NCBI GenBank assembly: GCA_903918375.1 | Contig: CAIXED010000031.1 | Coordinates: 1-54,054 of the forward strand | DNA: 54,054 nt | Direction: 5' to 3' | Source of the DNA: an uncultured Pseudomonadota bacterium | Lineage (GTDB): Bacteria > Pseudomonadota > Gammaproteobacteria > Methylococcales > Methylomonadaceae | Shown: one piece after another, positions 1-8,622 of the stretch | Layout of the letters: each line of letters begins with the position of its first letter | How positions within the stretch are numbered: the first letter of the stretch is position 1 | Made by a program: the position numbers and the translations under genes | Notes under the pieces: model-generated | What the model saw: the letters and a program-made list of their open reading frames with translations, nothing else | Database searches by the model: none | Told to the model about the DNA's origin: nothing

Positions 1-158
1 GACTGCTTGCGCCAAGCATAGAGTTGGGACTCGTGTAACCCCAGTTGCTTTGCCGCTTTGGCAACACCCACTGGGGCAGCCAGTTTCAGGCTTTCTTGTT
101 TGTATTCAGCGCTATGCCGGATATAGCTGGCTTTGTTGCCAGTCGATTTCGTGCTCAT
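1..158 (-). CDS. IS3-family transposase OrfA, N-terminal fragment
   Basis: This is the first 52 codons of an IS3-type OrfA, the small helix-turn-helix protein that binds the element's ends and is joined to OrfB by frameshifting to give the full transposase. The ATG is at 158. The visible peptide begins MSTKSTGNKASYIRHSAEYK and continues into VGVAKAAKQLGLHESQLYAW, the usual HTH_Tnp_1 helix-turn-helix ending in the W-R-K typical of this family. The gene is cut by the window edge, so neither its length nor its intactness can be judged. It points away from the receptor operon at 569 and is separated from it by about 400 bp. Confidence 0.75.
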   Translation of the reverse strand, partial: MSTKSTGNKASYIRHSAEYKQESLKLAAPVGVAKAAKQLGLHESQLYAWRKQ

Positions 159-224
159 GCAAGTACCTCTATTCGGTTAAGAATACTCGCTTTTTAAAGT
201 GTCCACTATTCGTGGTGGGGATCA
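1..224 (-). mobile_element. IS3-family insertion sequence, left-end fragment
   Basis: The element runs off the left edge of the window. Read on the minus strand it begins near 224 with TGATCCCCACCACG, which starts with TG as IS3-family ends usually do, followed by a short leader and the start of OrfA at 158. The matching right end, OrfB and any target duplication lie outside, so the exact boundary at 224 is inferred from the TG start only. Confidence 0.6.
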
Positions 225-568
225 AACTGGTTGTTAATGTAAATGTCTAGCGTAAACTATCCTGATAGGTGTCCGGCGACAATTACCCTGTCCGGTTTTG
301 TTTAATTACTTTACTGTTTGGATTACAAGTAAAAAGTTGATTAACTGTTTTCATTGACTTGAAGCGCTTATCTAGCGGCCATTCTAAGCTTACGGTTAAC
401 ATCATTTAACCTTTTTTAATTTGAATAATTGGTTAGAATTAGCAAATCAAAATGAACACTGGTTCCAATGTGTTGTTTAGTCAGCAAATAGGTTTCTAGT
501 CAATCGAAACGCTAAATAGGTTAGTTTCATTGAAAGAATTTTGTTAATTAAATTAAAAATTTTCAAAC
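225..568. other. Gene-free stretch between IS end and receptor gene
   Basis: About 340 bp, AT-rich, with no open frame I can support. It holds a short direct repeat GTCCGG (near 273 and 292) and A/T-rich DNA before 569. No clear -35/-10 pair or strong ribosome binding site precedes the ATG at 569. The promoter of the 569-4920 operon should lie here, but I cannot place it. Confidence 0.5.
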
Positions 569-2665
569 ATGAAGGCAATAATGGAATTACTGACTAGGTT
601 AAATGGGGCCAGAGTTAACACATTTAAGTGGCAAGTATGTTTTGAGGTTGTCCTGGTTATTGCCTCATTTGGTGTAGATGCGTCATTAACAACAATAGAG
701 CCTAACGATTTAGACTCCTATGGCGATAACGAAATGCAATCAATTGCAACAGGGCGTCCAATGGCAAATCGATTGAGTCCAGCGGTTACATCAGTGATGA
801 CAGCAACCGATATAGATCGCATAGGTGCTCGAACAATTACGGATGTTTTAGAGTACTTGCCAGGTGTACATGTTAGTCAGGCCAGAAGTGGTGGAAACAT
901 CGTATCTTTTCGTGGAATTTCATCCGAAGCTAATTCACAGGTATTGATATTGGTCAATGGTGTTCCGATGCGAAATGTGTTGTTTGGTGGCAAACCATTT
1001 GGCTGGAATATGCCAGTAAAAAACATTTCGCATATAGAAGTAATTCGTGGACCAGGTTCGATGTTGTATGGTGGTGATGCGACAACCGGTGTTATTAATA
1101 TAGTGCTTAAAACAGGCAATGAATTAAAAGGTGGCGACGCGGGAGCGTTCATCGGTAATCAAGGAACTGAGTCAGGTTGGCTTGAATACGGTAATAAGAT
1201 GAATGACCTTGAGTTTAGCGGGTCATTACAGGGCGGAACTACAATTGGATATAAAGGCTTTGTTAGTCAAGATGCTCAATCGATAATTGACAGTCAATTT
1301 GGTACACATGCATCACAAGCACCTGGATTTACGAACAATGGGCGAGATGATGTAGATGCGCGTATTGATTTAAATTACAAGGACAGGATACAGTTAAGGG
1401 CAGGCTATCAACGATTTAATAATGTCCGAACAGGATTTGGCAGTGCTTATTCATTAGATAATTCAGGTTATACAAATAACGACGTTTATAATTTTGATTT
1501 ATCACTAAAAAACGAATTACTGGATACATTAGATAATAAAACATCTATTTATTATCTTGGAGAAAGACCGAACTCTTATTTCTATAACTTACCTGTCGGA
1601 GCATTTGGCGGATTGTTACCAAAAGGTGCATTAGATGTGGGAGATGGCGTTCAGGAAACGTTGGGAATAAAATCACAGTTCAATTATTCTGGTATTAAGG
1701 ATCATAATGTCACCGGAGAGGTTGGATTTGTTGACTATTGGAATAGTGGTTCCAACAAAATTAACTACATCATCACGCCAAACTTTGTTCAACAAATTGG
1801 ATTGACCAATGTGTCCTCTTTTGGGGTTGATCCGATTCTTGCGTCAACTGGCAGAACAAATGCTTATTCGTTAATACAAGATGAGTGGAATTTTGCGGCT
1901 AACTGGCATTTAACCACTGGTTTTAGATATGACTATTATTCAGATGTATCGCCTGGATTCAGTCCTAGGGTTGCATTAGTTTGGAATACATCATTAGATT
2001 TAACCACAAAGTTAATGTACAGCCGTTCGTATAGGCCGCCCTCGTTCTTTGAAAAGAATTTACCTTTGGTTTCAGGCGCAACATTAAAGCCGGAAACCGT
2101 TGACACATTGGAATTCCAGATTGAGCAGCGATGGACACAAGACTTAATGACATCAGCCAATTTGTATTGGTATAAAGCCGAGAACCTAATTACATCGTTA
2201 CCAACGACCAGTATAACCCCAGTGGGTTTCTTCAATAATAAACCCATCAACAATCTAGGTGTAGAAACTGAGATTAAATATGCCGTGACTGATAACTTTA
2301 AAGGTACATTGAATTATAGTTACAACGGGATGTCCAAAACCATTGGTACAGGTCTAATGCCAACCAGTATGTTTAAGGGGTTATTGTCCTATGAAATAAC
2401 AAGAGATTGGACGATTGGAACGCAATTAAACTGGATTGGTGAAAGGGTGCGAAGTAGTGGCGATCCTAGATCAACTCTTTCAGGATATTTTACAACGGGC
2501 GTTACGCTATCGACAAAAATAGCTCAACCATTGGATCTGACATTGCGAGTCAACAATGTTTTTAATGTTAATGCAATGGAGCCTAGCTATAGCTGGGTAT
2601 TATTACCAGGCGATATCCCAACATTGGGGCGAACGATTTTGGGTCAAATTAAAGTTTCATTCTAA
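569..2665 (+). CDS. TonB-dependent outer-membrane receptor
   Basis: This encodes a 698-residue outer-membrane receptor that would import a ligand (siderophore, cobalamin, lipid-like or other scarce compound) using TonB energy. A hydrophobic segment near residues 22-38 looks like a signal peptide. A plug domain follows (about residues 65-190) with typical blocks TITDVLEYLPGVHV, FRGISSE, VLILVNGVP and IEVIRGPGSMLYGGDATTGV. The rest is the beta-barrel, ending in the terminal aromatic F expected of barrel proteins. The length is normal. It is the first gene of a tight + operon: the P450 starts 5 nt after its stop. The ATG at 569 lacks a strong Shine-Dalgarno, so a slightly different start is possible. 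The substrate cannot be read from sequence. Pairing with a P450 suggests, as inference only, a hydrophobic or oxidisable ligand. Confidence 0.9.
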   Translation: MKAIMELLTRLNGARVNTFKWQVCFEVVLVIASFGVDASLTTIEPNDLDSYGDNEMQSIATGRPMANRLSPAVTSVMTATDIDRIGARTITDVLEYLPGVHVSQARSGGNIVSFRGISSEANSQVLILVNGVPMRNVLFGGKPFGWNMPVKNISHIEVIRGPGSMLYGGDATTGVINIVLKTGNELKGGDAGAFIGNQGTESGWLEYGNKMNDLEFSGSLQGGTTIGYKGFVSQDAQSIIDSQFGTHASQAPGFTNNGRDDVDARIDLNYKDRIQLRAGYQRFNNVRTGFGSAYSLDNSGYTNNDVYNFDLSLKNELLDTLDNKTSIYYLGERPNSYFYNLPVGAFGGLLPKGALDVGDGVQETLGIKSQFNYSGIKDHNVTGEVGFVDYWNSGSNKINYIITPNFVQQIGLTNVSSFGVDPILASTGRTNAYSLIQDEWNFAANWHLTTGFRYDYYSDVSPGFSPRVALVWNTSLDLTTKLMYSRSYRPPSFFEKNLPLVSGATLKPETVDTLEFQIEQRWTQDLMTSANLYWYKAENLITSLPTTSITPVGFFNNKPINNLGVETEIKYAVTDNFKGTLNYSYNGMSKTIGTGLMPTSMFKGLLSYEITRDWTIGTQLNWIGERVRSSGDPRSTLSGYFTTGVTLSTKIAQPLDLTLRVNNVFNVNAMEPSYSWVLLPGDIPTLGRTILGQIKVSF

Positions 2666-2670
2666 TAAAT

Positions 2671-3972
2671 ATGCTCATTTATTTACTACGTCTTATAACA
2701 AATCCAACACATGTACTATTGGTGATACATAAAAAGTATGGCGATTTTATTCATACTCGCTTTTTTAACAAAACGTTGGTTTTTGTTTCCAATGCTGATT
2801 ACTTTCAAGAGATTTTTTCCCTAGAAGGGCGGGGCAGTGTAAATCGAGATTCGCTTTATCAGGCCAAACTAACTATGTTTGGTAATGGCTTGTTTAATAG
2901 CAAAGGAGATGTTTGGGCAAATCAAAGAAAGTTGATGCAACCCGTATTTTCTAAAAAGGTTATCGGTGTTTGGCAAGATATTATCCTCGAAGAAGCAAAT
3001 ATAGCTGTAACAAGAATTGAAGGTCTTAGTCACCAAGAGGTTAATTTTTCCAGAGAAATTAAAGCCGCTGTTCAAAAAATCCTGATTAGATTAATGTTTA
3101 ATAGTGCCAGTTCTGAAAAACCAGATGAGCTGCTAATGCGTTGTGTCGATGTTATTCTGGAAGGTTTGTTCCCTCATTTTGTAACAGCAACACTCGGTAA
3201 AGGTAGGTTAAAGCACTTGTTTTTTATTCGAAATAGACGAATGAATAAGGCTGTTAATTATTTTAAAGCCTATGTTGAAGCAGAAATACAGCGTAAACGA
3301 GGTGAGACGGAAAAATTGGGTTTACTGGCAATGATGATGGATAGTCTCGACAAGGACGGTAACGGTATGACCGATCAATTATTAAATGATGAAACGGTCA
3401 CATTATTTCTGGCCGGTCAAGATACTACGGTCAATACATTGATTTGGTTTTTCTATTTATTAGGCAAAAACCCAGATCAACAGAGACGGGTGATTGATGA
3501 AATTAAGCGGTTGTCTGAACTGACATTGACATTAGAAAATATAGGGCAATTTAAATACACCCACGCAGCACTTTATGAGTCTATGAGGCTATACCCACAA
3601 GCAATTGCATTAAGTCGTGATGCTATACTACCCATCACTCTTGGTGGTAAAGAGTTACCAACAGGAACGACATTAATCATGAATATAGTAGAAAGTCATC
3701 GGAGTCCAGTATATTGGGAAAAACCTGATCAGTTATACCCTGAGCATTTCTTAAATAAACAAGACAGACATAAGTTTGCATTTATTCCATTTGGCGCTGG
3801 AATGCACAGCTGTATTGGTCGGCATTTAGCTGAATATGAAATGATGTTAATCATTATTACTTTTTTAAGTAGAATATCTGTTAAAACTAATCTTGATGTG
3901 AAGCCAGCATTAAGTATAACTTTAAAACCTGAAAGAGACGTCATACTGTCTGCAACAAAAATTAATAGTTGA
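2671..3972 (+). CDS. Cytochrome P450 monooxygenase
   Basis: A 433-residue haem-thiolate monooxygenase, inserting one O2-derived oxygen into an organic substrate with electrons from a ferredoxin or flavodoxin partner. All hallmarks are present: the I-helix oxygen-activation motif AGQDTT (about 248-253), the K-helix ExxR as ESMR (303-306) and the haem-binding loop FGAGMHSCIG with the ligating cysteine at 381. No fused reductase is present and no ferredoxin gene is nearby, so electrons must come from elsewhere. The N-terminus has a hydrophobic stretch but no clear signal peptide, so a cytoplasmic enzyme is expected. It lies between the receptor (5 nt) and the response regulator (3 nt), so the three are almost certainly co-transcribed. 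Substrate unknown. Confidence 0.95.
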   Translation: MLIYLLRLITNPTHVLLVIHKKYGDFIHTRFFNKTLVFVSNADYFQEIFSLEGRGSVNRDSLYQAKLTMFGNGLFNSKGDVWANQRKLMQPVFSKKVIGVWQDIILEEANIAVTRIEGLSHQEVNFSREIKAAVQKILIRLMFNSASSEKPDELLMRCVDVILEGLFPHFVTATLGKGRLKHLFFIRNRRMNKAVNYFKAYVEAEIQRKRGETEKLGLLAMMMDSLDKDGNGMTDQLLNDETVTLFLAGQDTTVNTLIWFFYLLGKNPDQQRRVIDEIKRLSELTLTLENIGQFKYTHAALYESMRLYPQAIALSRDAILPITLGGKELPTGTTLIMNIVESHRSPVYWEKPDQLYPEHFLNKQDRHKFAFIPFGAGMHSCIGRHLAEYEMMLIIITFLSRISVKTNLDVKPALSITLKPERDVILSATKINS

Positions 3973-3975
3973 ACT

Positions 3976-4920
3976 ATGGATATATTGATTCTATCAAGTA
4001 ATGACGAATTACAAGATCATATAAGAATTCGATTTTCACAATCTGAACTAGATTTTAACTTAACGATTGTTGATTCAATTGAACAATTTGAAGAAGTTCT
4101 AAAAACAAAATCACATCAGCTTATTGCATCTGATTTCTTATTTGATGGTGTGGATATTTTGCATTTATCTTATTTAGTCAATTCGATAGAATTGTCCCAG
4201 TTTTCGAGACCTCTATTTTTGATTCAACACGATAATGAAAATCAAGTTCCCGTTGTGCTTGCGCGTGAGCATGGTTTTGAAACATTACATTTAGACGATC
4301 TGGACGGTTTTTTTTCGTATTTCGTGCAGAATTATCCTGTGCAATATAATCAAAATGAGTGCTATCTGGGATTAAGGAAACGTATTCTCGTTATAGAGGA
4401 TGACGAACTTTCTGCAGAGACGCTTGCAGATATTCTTAAAAATAAGTATTTAGTTGACGTGTGTCATGATGGTGAGTCAGGAATTGCACGTTATATCGAC
4501 AAGCGACATGATTTAGTTTTGTTGGACTATAGATTGCCAGACATGAATGGATATGCTGTGCTTGAAAAAATAATGGATGTAGATCCAATACAACCGATTA
4601 TCATCATGACTGCAGATATCGATCCTGAGCATAATAAAAATTTTATTCTAAATGGTGCATGTCAATTTATGCCGAAACCGTTATCAGTAAGAAAAGTTAG
4701 GGAGCTCTGTGATTCATCAATAGCAAGAGCAAAGCTCTTATATCAAATAAATCATAGTGAACAGAAGTTATTCAGATTCCAATCGTATTTTCAGCGTCTA
4801 AAGTGCTGTATCGAAGCTAATGATCTTGATGGTGCAAAAGTAGCGCTATCCTCAATCGAGAAGTTGCAGCCTAGTTATTTAACTGAGGATGGCCAACTTG
4901 AGTTGGGATTGACAATTTAA
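3976..4920 (+). CDS. Double-receiver response regulator without DNA-binding domain
   Basis: A 314-residue two-component protein. Residues about 135-250 form a canonical receiver: acidic E141/D142/D143, phospho-acceptor D184 in LVLLDYRLPDMNGY, T212 in IIIMTAD and K234 in MPKPLS. Residues 1-120 resemble a second, degenerate receiver (start DILILSSNDE, possible acceptor-like D53) that lacks the full acidic pocket. The last 60 or so residues look helical, and I see no helix-turn-helix, enzymatic or other output domain. It may act by protein contact or phosphotransfer. It starts 3 nt after the P450 and its 3' end overlaps the convergent kinase gene by 50 bp, which makes that kinase the likely partner. 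Confidence 0.85.
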   Translation: MDILILSSNDELQDHIRIRFSQSELDFNLTIVDSIEQFEEVLKTKSHQLIASDFLFDGVDILHLSYLVNSIELSQFSRPLFLIQHDNENQVPVVLAREHGFETLHLDDLDGFFSYFVQNYPVQYNQNECYLGLRKRILVIEDDELSAETLADILKNKYLVDVCHDGESGIARYIDKRHDLVLLDYRLPDMNGYAVLEKIMDVDPIQPIIIMTADIDPEHNKNFILNGACQFMPKPLSVRKVRELCDSSIARAKLLYQINHSEQKLFRFQSYFQRLKCCIEANDLDGAKVALSSIEKLQPSYLTEDGQLELGLTI

Positions 4921-6343
4921 AGACAGAGCCTCGTGGATTGTTATCGGACACCGTTATCTTTCCTGATAGGAGAGTCACAAATTGTTTAGTGATAGCTAGA
5001 CCTAGGCCGCTACCGCCGTATTTTCTAGAGAGTGTCATATCGACTTGCCACCATGCACTAAATATTTTGTCTTTATGCTCGTTGGGAATACCAATGCCCG
5101 TATCACTGACCTCGAACACTAATTCATTATTTAAAATCGCATATTTTATTGTGATAATTCCGTTATGTGTAAATTTGCAAGCATTGCTAAGTAAATTAAC
5201 AATAATGTGAGAAATTAACTGTTCATCTATATTAAAAAAAATCGGTTGACCTTCAACTAAAAGGGTGTTTTTATTTTTTTGTAATAGCGTTTCTATATTT
5301 TCTAAAGACTGATTAACGAGGCTTTGTATGTCGCAATTTGAGATATTAAGAACGTATTGGTTTGCGGCCATCTTTGCATGTACAGTGATTCTTTCTATCA
5401 AATCAGCGATATTTTTTGCGCTTACCATGGCTCGATTCAAATATACTGACATTTCGTTATATTCTGAAGACAGTATTAGTTCCTCTTTAAGAATCTCAAT
5501 ATTCATGCTGAGTGAATTAAGCGGTGTTTTAATTTCATGACTTGCAAGTGACATAATTTGACTTTGTAAAATATGATTTACTTCACCGTGGTCAAGAGCC
5601 TGTTTTATAACTTGCTCACTTTCTTTAAGTCGTCGTTCAAACTCGTTTTCATTTTGTTCTGCCATTTTCAGCATTTCATTGAATGCTTCACAGATTGACT
5701 CAATTTCAATTGATCCCCTGAAGTTCGCTCTCGTACCTCTTTCTCCATTTGTAAACTTTTTAAGTGCCGTTTTCATTTCATCGAGTGTCGATGTAAATAT
5801 GCCAGATAACCGCTTTACGACAAAAAATATAACGATTGCCGCAAATAAAACAGTCATAAATGCAATTATTAATAAATTGCGTATTTGATTTTTGAACTCC
5901 AATTTTGATACTACAAGTTCAACAGTACCATAGGATTTATTGTCATCTAGGAGTGGCGCATAGAAACACCAAAACTCCGGCATATCGATGGGTTTAAAGG
6001 TTTGTAATAGGAGAGACGCTTTCTGGCATGACACTATCTGATTCGATGATGAAATCAGACTCCGTGAGTCGGGGTATATATTGGCAGATAGTATGTTGTT
6101 AGAGGTTGAAAAGCTGTTTACAATCATTTTTGACTGAGTTTCAGACGCCATGATAACGGATGATACAGCTGCTACTGCAAAGGTTTGAGTGTAGTCTTGC
6201 CAATGTTTATTTGTATAGTTTGTGTAGAGCGCAGATATGAACTGATGGATTAATCCAATTGAAATACAAGATGTTAATATTATTGTTAATAATATTAATC
6301 TGTTAAATCGTTGCTCCAGACTGATTTTCTTGAATAATCTCAT
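4871..6343 (-). CDS. Membrane sensor histidine kinase
   Basis: A 490-residue inner-membrane kinase. Two transmembrane helices (about 14-36 and 155-177) flank a periplasmic sensor region of roughly 115 residues. A HAMP-like linker follows, then HisKA with phospho-accepting H269 in SLASHEIKTPL and a complete HATPase_c domain (N-box NLLSNACKF, G1 DTGIGIP, G2 GGSGLGLAI). It should autophosphorylate and act on the convergent double-receiver protein, whose 3' end it overlaps by 50 bp. Its start codon overlaps the stop of the upstream binding-protein gene by 4 nt (ATGA), so the two are translationally coupled and the periplasmic protein may deliver the signal. The periplasmic region matches no sensor fold I recognise. 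Confidence 0.93.
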   Translation of the reverse strand: MRLFKKISLEQRFNRLILLTIILTSCISIGLIHQFISALYTNYTNKHWQDYTQTFAVAAVSSVIMASETQSKMIVNSFSTSNNILSANIYPDSRSLISSSNQIVSCQKASLLLQTFKPIDMPEFWCFYAPLLDDNKSYGTVELVVSKLEFKNQIRNLLIIAFMTVLFAAIVIFFVVKRLSGIFTSTLDEMKTALKKFTNGERGTRANFRGSIEIESICEAFNEMLKMAEQNENEFERRLKESEQVIKQALDHGEVNHILQSQIMSLASHEIKTPLNSLSMNIEILKEELILSSEYNEMSVYLNRAMVSAKNIADLIERITVHAKMAANQYVLNISNCDIQSLVNQSLENIETLLQKNKNTLLVEGQPIFFNIDEQLISHIIVNLLSNACKFTHNGIITIKYAILNNELVFEVSDTGIGIPNEHKDKIFSAWWQVDMTLSRKYGGSGLGLAITKQFVTLLSGKITVSDNNPRGSVFKLSIPTQVGHPQLNN

Positions 6344-7194
6344 TTGACTGTAATTGAGAATTTATCTTTTTGTTTCTGCGTGAATTCTTTTGACAAATGT
6401 TGTGCAACACGGCTGTTCAGTGCTATTTTTAAATTCTTTGTATATTCACCTTTAGTATTATTCAGTTTAGCTAGTTTGCCGAGTTCTTCCCCTGTTGCTT
6501 CGGCATCAGGAAATAGAACCATCATAACGCCGGCATCAAGATGACTAAGATTGGTCGAGATAAGCACGATATTTCTATCCCATGCTATTTTGGCCAATCC
6601 GAATACGATGTTAGGGGAGGTGTTTGGAGGTAGTATGATGGCGACAGTGCTATCAGATTGTTCGATAATATTGGCAGCGGCGCGAATTGCATCTAATAAA
6701 ACTGGATAATTTTTAAATTCAAAATTTATATTATTTTCGCGTGAATAGATAGATTGATTGCTTTCTTCTTGAATAACATAGATTTTCCGTATTTCTGGTA
6801 GTAATGTGTTTATTTGTTGTTCTACTACAGTATTATCAATAGTTAAACTGATGCCTTTATACTGAGAAGGATCAAAAAACATTATGCCTGCTATCATTTT
6901 ATCCTTGAAAGATGTTTTATCGATAGATTGAATAACAGATTTTCCAAGCGCAACTATTCTGTCTGGATGGATTCTATCCAGTTTCTGTTGATAATCTTGT
7001 TCATCATCATTAAATTCAAGAAGCTCGGCGCTTATGTTTTTCTCAATTCCTTTGATAACACTTGAATAAATAGGATGTTTTTCAAGCGAAGCTTTTGAAT
7101 ATGCAATCAAAACATTATGTTCTTTTGATAACACTGTAATGGGAAAACATATGATGCTTATCAAAAATAAAAAATTATAGATCCATATGTACAT
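6340..7194 (-). CDS. Periplasmic substrate-binding-like protein (ABC_sub_bind type)
   Basis: A 284-residue protein with an N-terminal hydrophobic signal segment (about residues 3-22) followed by a Rossmann-like two-lobed fold. The order of motifs (VLIAYSKAS, DRIVALGKS, IAGIMFFDPSQ, IYVIQEES, VAIILPPN, IVLISTNLSHLDAGVMM) resembles the PF04392 ABC transporter substrate-binding family. No permease or ATPase gene is near, so a role as ligand sensor for the coupled kinase is more likely than transport. The pairing of such proteins with kinases and TonB receptors is seen elsewhere in proteobacteria. It overlaps the upstream gene by 20 nt and the kinase by 4 nt. The ligand is unknown. Confidence 0.7.
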   Translation of the reverse strand: MYIWIYNFLFLISIICFPITVLSKEHNVLIAYSKASLEKHPIYSSVIKGIEKNISAELLEFNDDEQDYQQKLDRIHPDRIVALGKSVIQSIDKTSFKDKMIAGIMFFDPSQYKGISLTIDNTVVEQQINTLLPEIRKIYVIQEESNQSIYSRENNINFEFKNYPVLLDAIRAAANIIEQSDSTVAIILPPNTSPNIVFGLAKIAWDRNIVLISTNLSHLDAGVMMVLFPDAEATGEELGKLAKLNNTKGEYTKNLKIALNSRVAQHLSKEFTQKQKDKFSITVK

Positions 7195-8113
7195 TAATTT
7201 TATTGATATTCTTCATTTCACGAATTAAAGGTGCTAACTCGATACCTTTGAGGTCGCGCTCTCTCCAATAGCTCGACGATTGCTCTCCTTCCTCCCAGTC
7301 CATGATTGCGTGGACTGTTTTCTGGCAAAGATCAACTGCGGTTTTTGGATCGTGGTAGCGTTGCGCGATTCGATGACGACTAATAATTTTTAACAAACTT
7401 TCTACAGGGTCTTTTTTTCCATCCACTATTTCACCCCTTCCATCATTTAATTTTGCCAAAAAAGATTTAGTCTTGGGTTTTTTCATGGCTAGCATGAGTA
7501 GTGATCCTGCTAACACGCCTGTCAAAAAGATATCTGATTTAGCGACTAACTGATCGAGAAAAATAAGATCGTCTTTAAAAAACTCGATAGCTTTTTTTAT
7601 ATTGATTTCTTCTTTTTCCCTTGCAGTACGTTTATCTTGTACTGTTCGTTGTCGTCCCCGTAACGCAATATTAATTGATTCATAAATCTTGCCGTTTCTA
7701 ATTCTTTCTGATGTGAAATTTAATCCGAGTTCCCTGTAAACAACTTTAGCTTGGTCAGCGTGGGATAACGAGTGGAAAGCTAGTTTTTCTGCTTCGTGTA
7801 TGAGCGCTGCAAAGCTTGCTTGGCTCATTTCGTATACAAGTGCTCGGATTGTGGCGGGTGCGTTATTGGGTTCATTGATCCACTGTTTCTTTTTGTCGGC
7901 TCCATCAAGCTTATAGAAATTTCCTTCAACGTTAATGACTGATACGACTGATGACCAAACTTTTAAGTCGTTTGTTGTGTTTAGTAAGGGTAAATAGTTC
8001 ACTTTGCATTCAGTTCCAGCAAAAAAACACGGCTCTTCCATGGTTAGCCAGTCTTCGAATGAGAAGGCTTTGAAGGCGTACATAAGTTCGTTTAGAGGGT
8101 AGCTTGTTTCCAT
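7175..8113 (-). CDS. Hypothetical protein of unknown family, upstream of the sensor operon
   Basis: I do not recognise this 312-residue protein. It has no signal peptide. A hydrophobic stretch near residues 195-210 (IFLTGVLAGSLLMLAMKKP) may be a buried helix or a single membrane pass. Basic segments (GRQRTVQDKRTAREKEEINIKK and SRHRIAQRYHD) would suit nucleic-acid contact. The 3' end overlaps the binding-protein gene by 20 nt on the same strand, so it is either the first gene of that operon or an older neighbour whose end was captured. Its 5' end faces the replicon genes across a 132-bp divergent gap, so a plasmid maintenance role is equally possible. It is a real gene by length, composition and the tight junction. 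Confidence 0.6.
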   Translation of the reverse strand: METSYPLNELMYAFKAFSFEDWLTMEEPCFFAGTECKVNYLPLLNTTNDLKVWSSVVSVINVEGNFYKLDGADKKKQWINEPNNAPATIRALVYEMSQASFAALIHEAEKLAFHSLSHADQAKVVYRELGLNFTSERIRNGKIYESINIALRGRQRTVQDKRTAREKEEINIKKAIEFFKDDLIFLDQLVAKSDIFLTGVLAGSLLMLAMKKPKTKSFLAKLNDGRGEIVDGKKDPVESLLKIISRHRIAQRYHDPKTAVDLCQKTVHAIMDWEEGEQSSSYWRERDLKGIELAPLIREMKNINKINVHMDL

Positions 8114-8245
8114 TTTTTGTAAGTTCTAAATATACCACTTGTCATTGTAACTGTATGTATATAATATAAAAAAACACATAAACAGGATGTTGAGTAAATC
8201 CTATGTTGGATAGACACTGCATTTTAGCCTTTCTGAGGAGATTGT

Positions 8246-8533
8246 ATGAGCGTTAATGACCAAGACCCGTTTACACATGACATCTATATGTTGAACAAAA
8301 ATGCGCTTCATCTCGCTAGAGAAATAGCAAGAAGCGAGCCCTTAAAGTCGCCGGCATATTTGGGGGTAAACGTTTTTGAAGCCAGACGGATTGCTGAATT
8401 ATCAACAGAACAGCTGGATAAAATTGCAAGATGTGGACGCTTGGTCTATAGCATACCGTCGTTAAGTGAGTCGATAAAGCAAGAGCACATGTCATTACCG
8501 CCAACCCCACTAGCATCTATGCTGAGTATGTGA
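8246..8533 (+). CDS. FlhD-like transcriptional activator subunit
   Basis: A 95-residue protein that aligns by eye with FlhD, the DNA-bending partner of the FlhD4C2 activator. It carries the FlhD core order DIYMLNKNALHLAREIAR, then YLGVNVFEARRIAELSTEQL (FlhD: FRLGINEEMA...LAALTLPQM), then KIARCGRLVYSIPS (FlhD: LAETNQLVCHFRF). In SXT/R391 and IncC elements, FlhD/FlhC homologues (SetD/SetC, AcaD/AcaC) are the master activators of conjugation. The matching FlhC-like gene lies at 9802, with the replication initiator and origin between them, an unusual arrangement. A good ribosome binding site (GAGGAG) precedes the ATG. There are no flagellar genes in the window, so a transfer-control role is inferred. 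Confidence 0.75.
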   Translation: MSVNDQDPFTHDIYMLNKNALHLAREIARSEPLKSPAYLGVNVFEARRIAELSTEQLDKIARCGRLVYSIPSLSESIKQEHMSLPPTPLASMLSM

Positions 8534-8622
8534 TTTTATTTTGAATCTGCATTTTTGCAAAACAAAATATTGGAAGCTTAAAACTTTACATAAGTTTACA
8601 TGTTAAATCAAGGAGTGGTGGG

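Noticed and set aside
50-250. 66-codon plus-strand frame at the left edge
   Set aside because: It is antisense to the IS3 OrfA fragment, whose helix-turn-helix sequence is clearly coded on the other strand.
877-2253. Minus-strand frames inside the receptor gene
   Set aside because: They are shadows of the long TonB receptor frame and contain no family motif.
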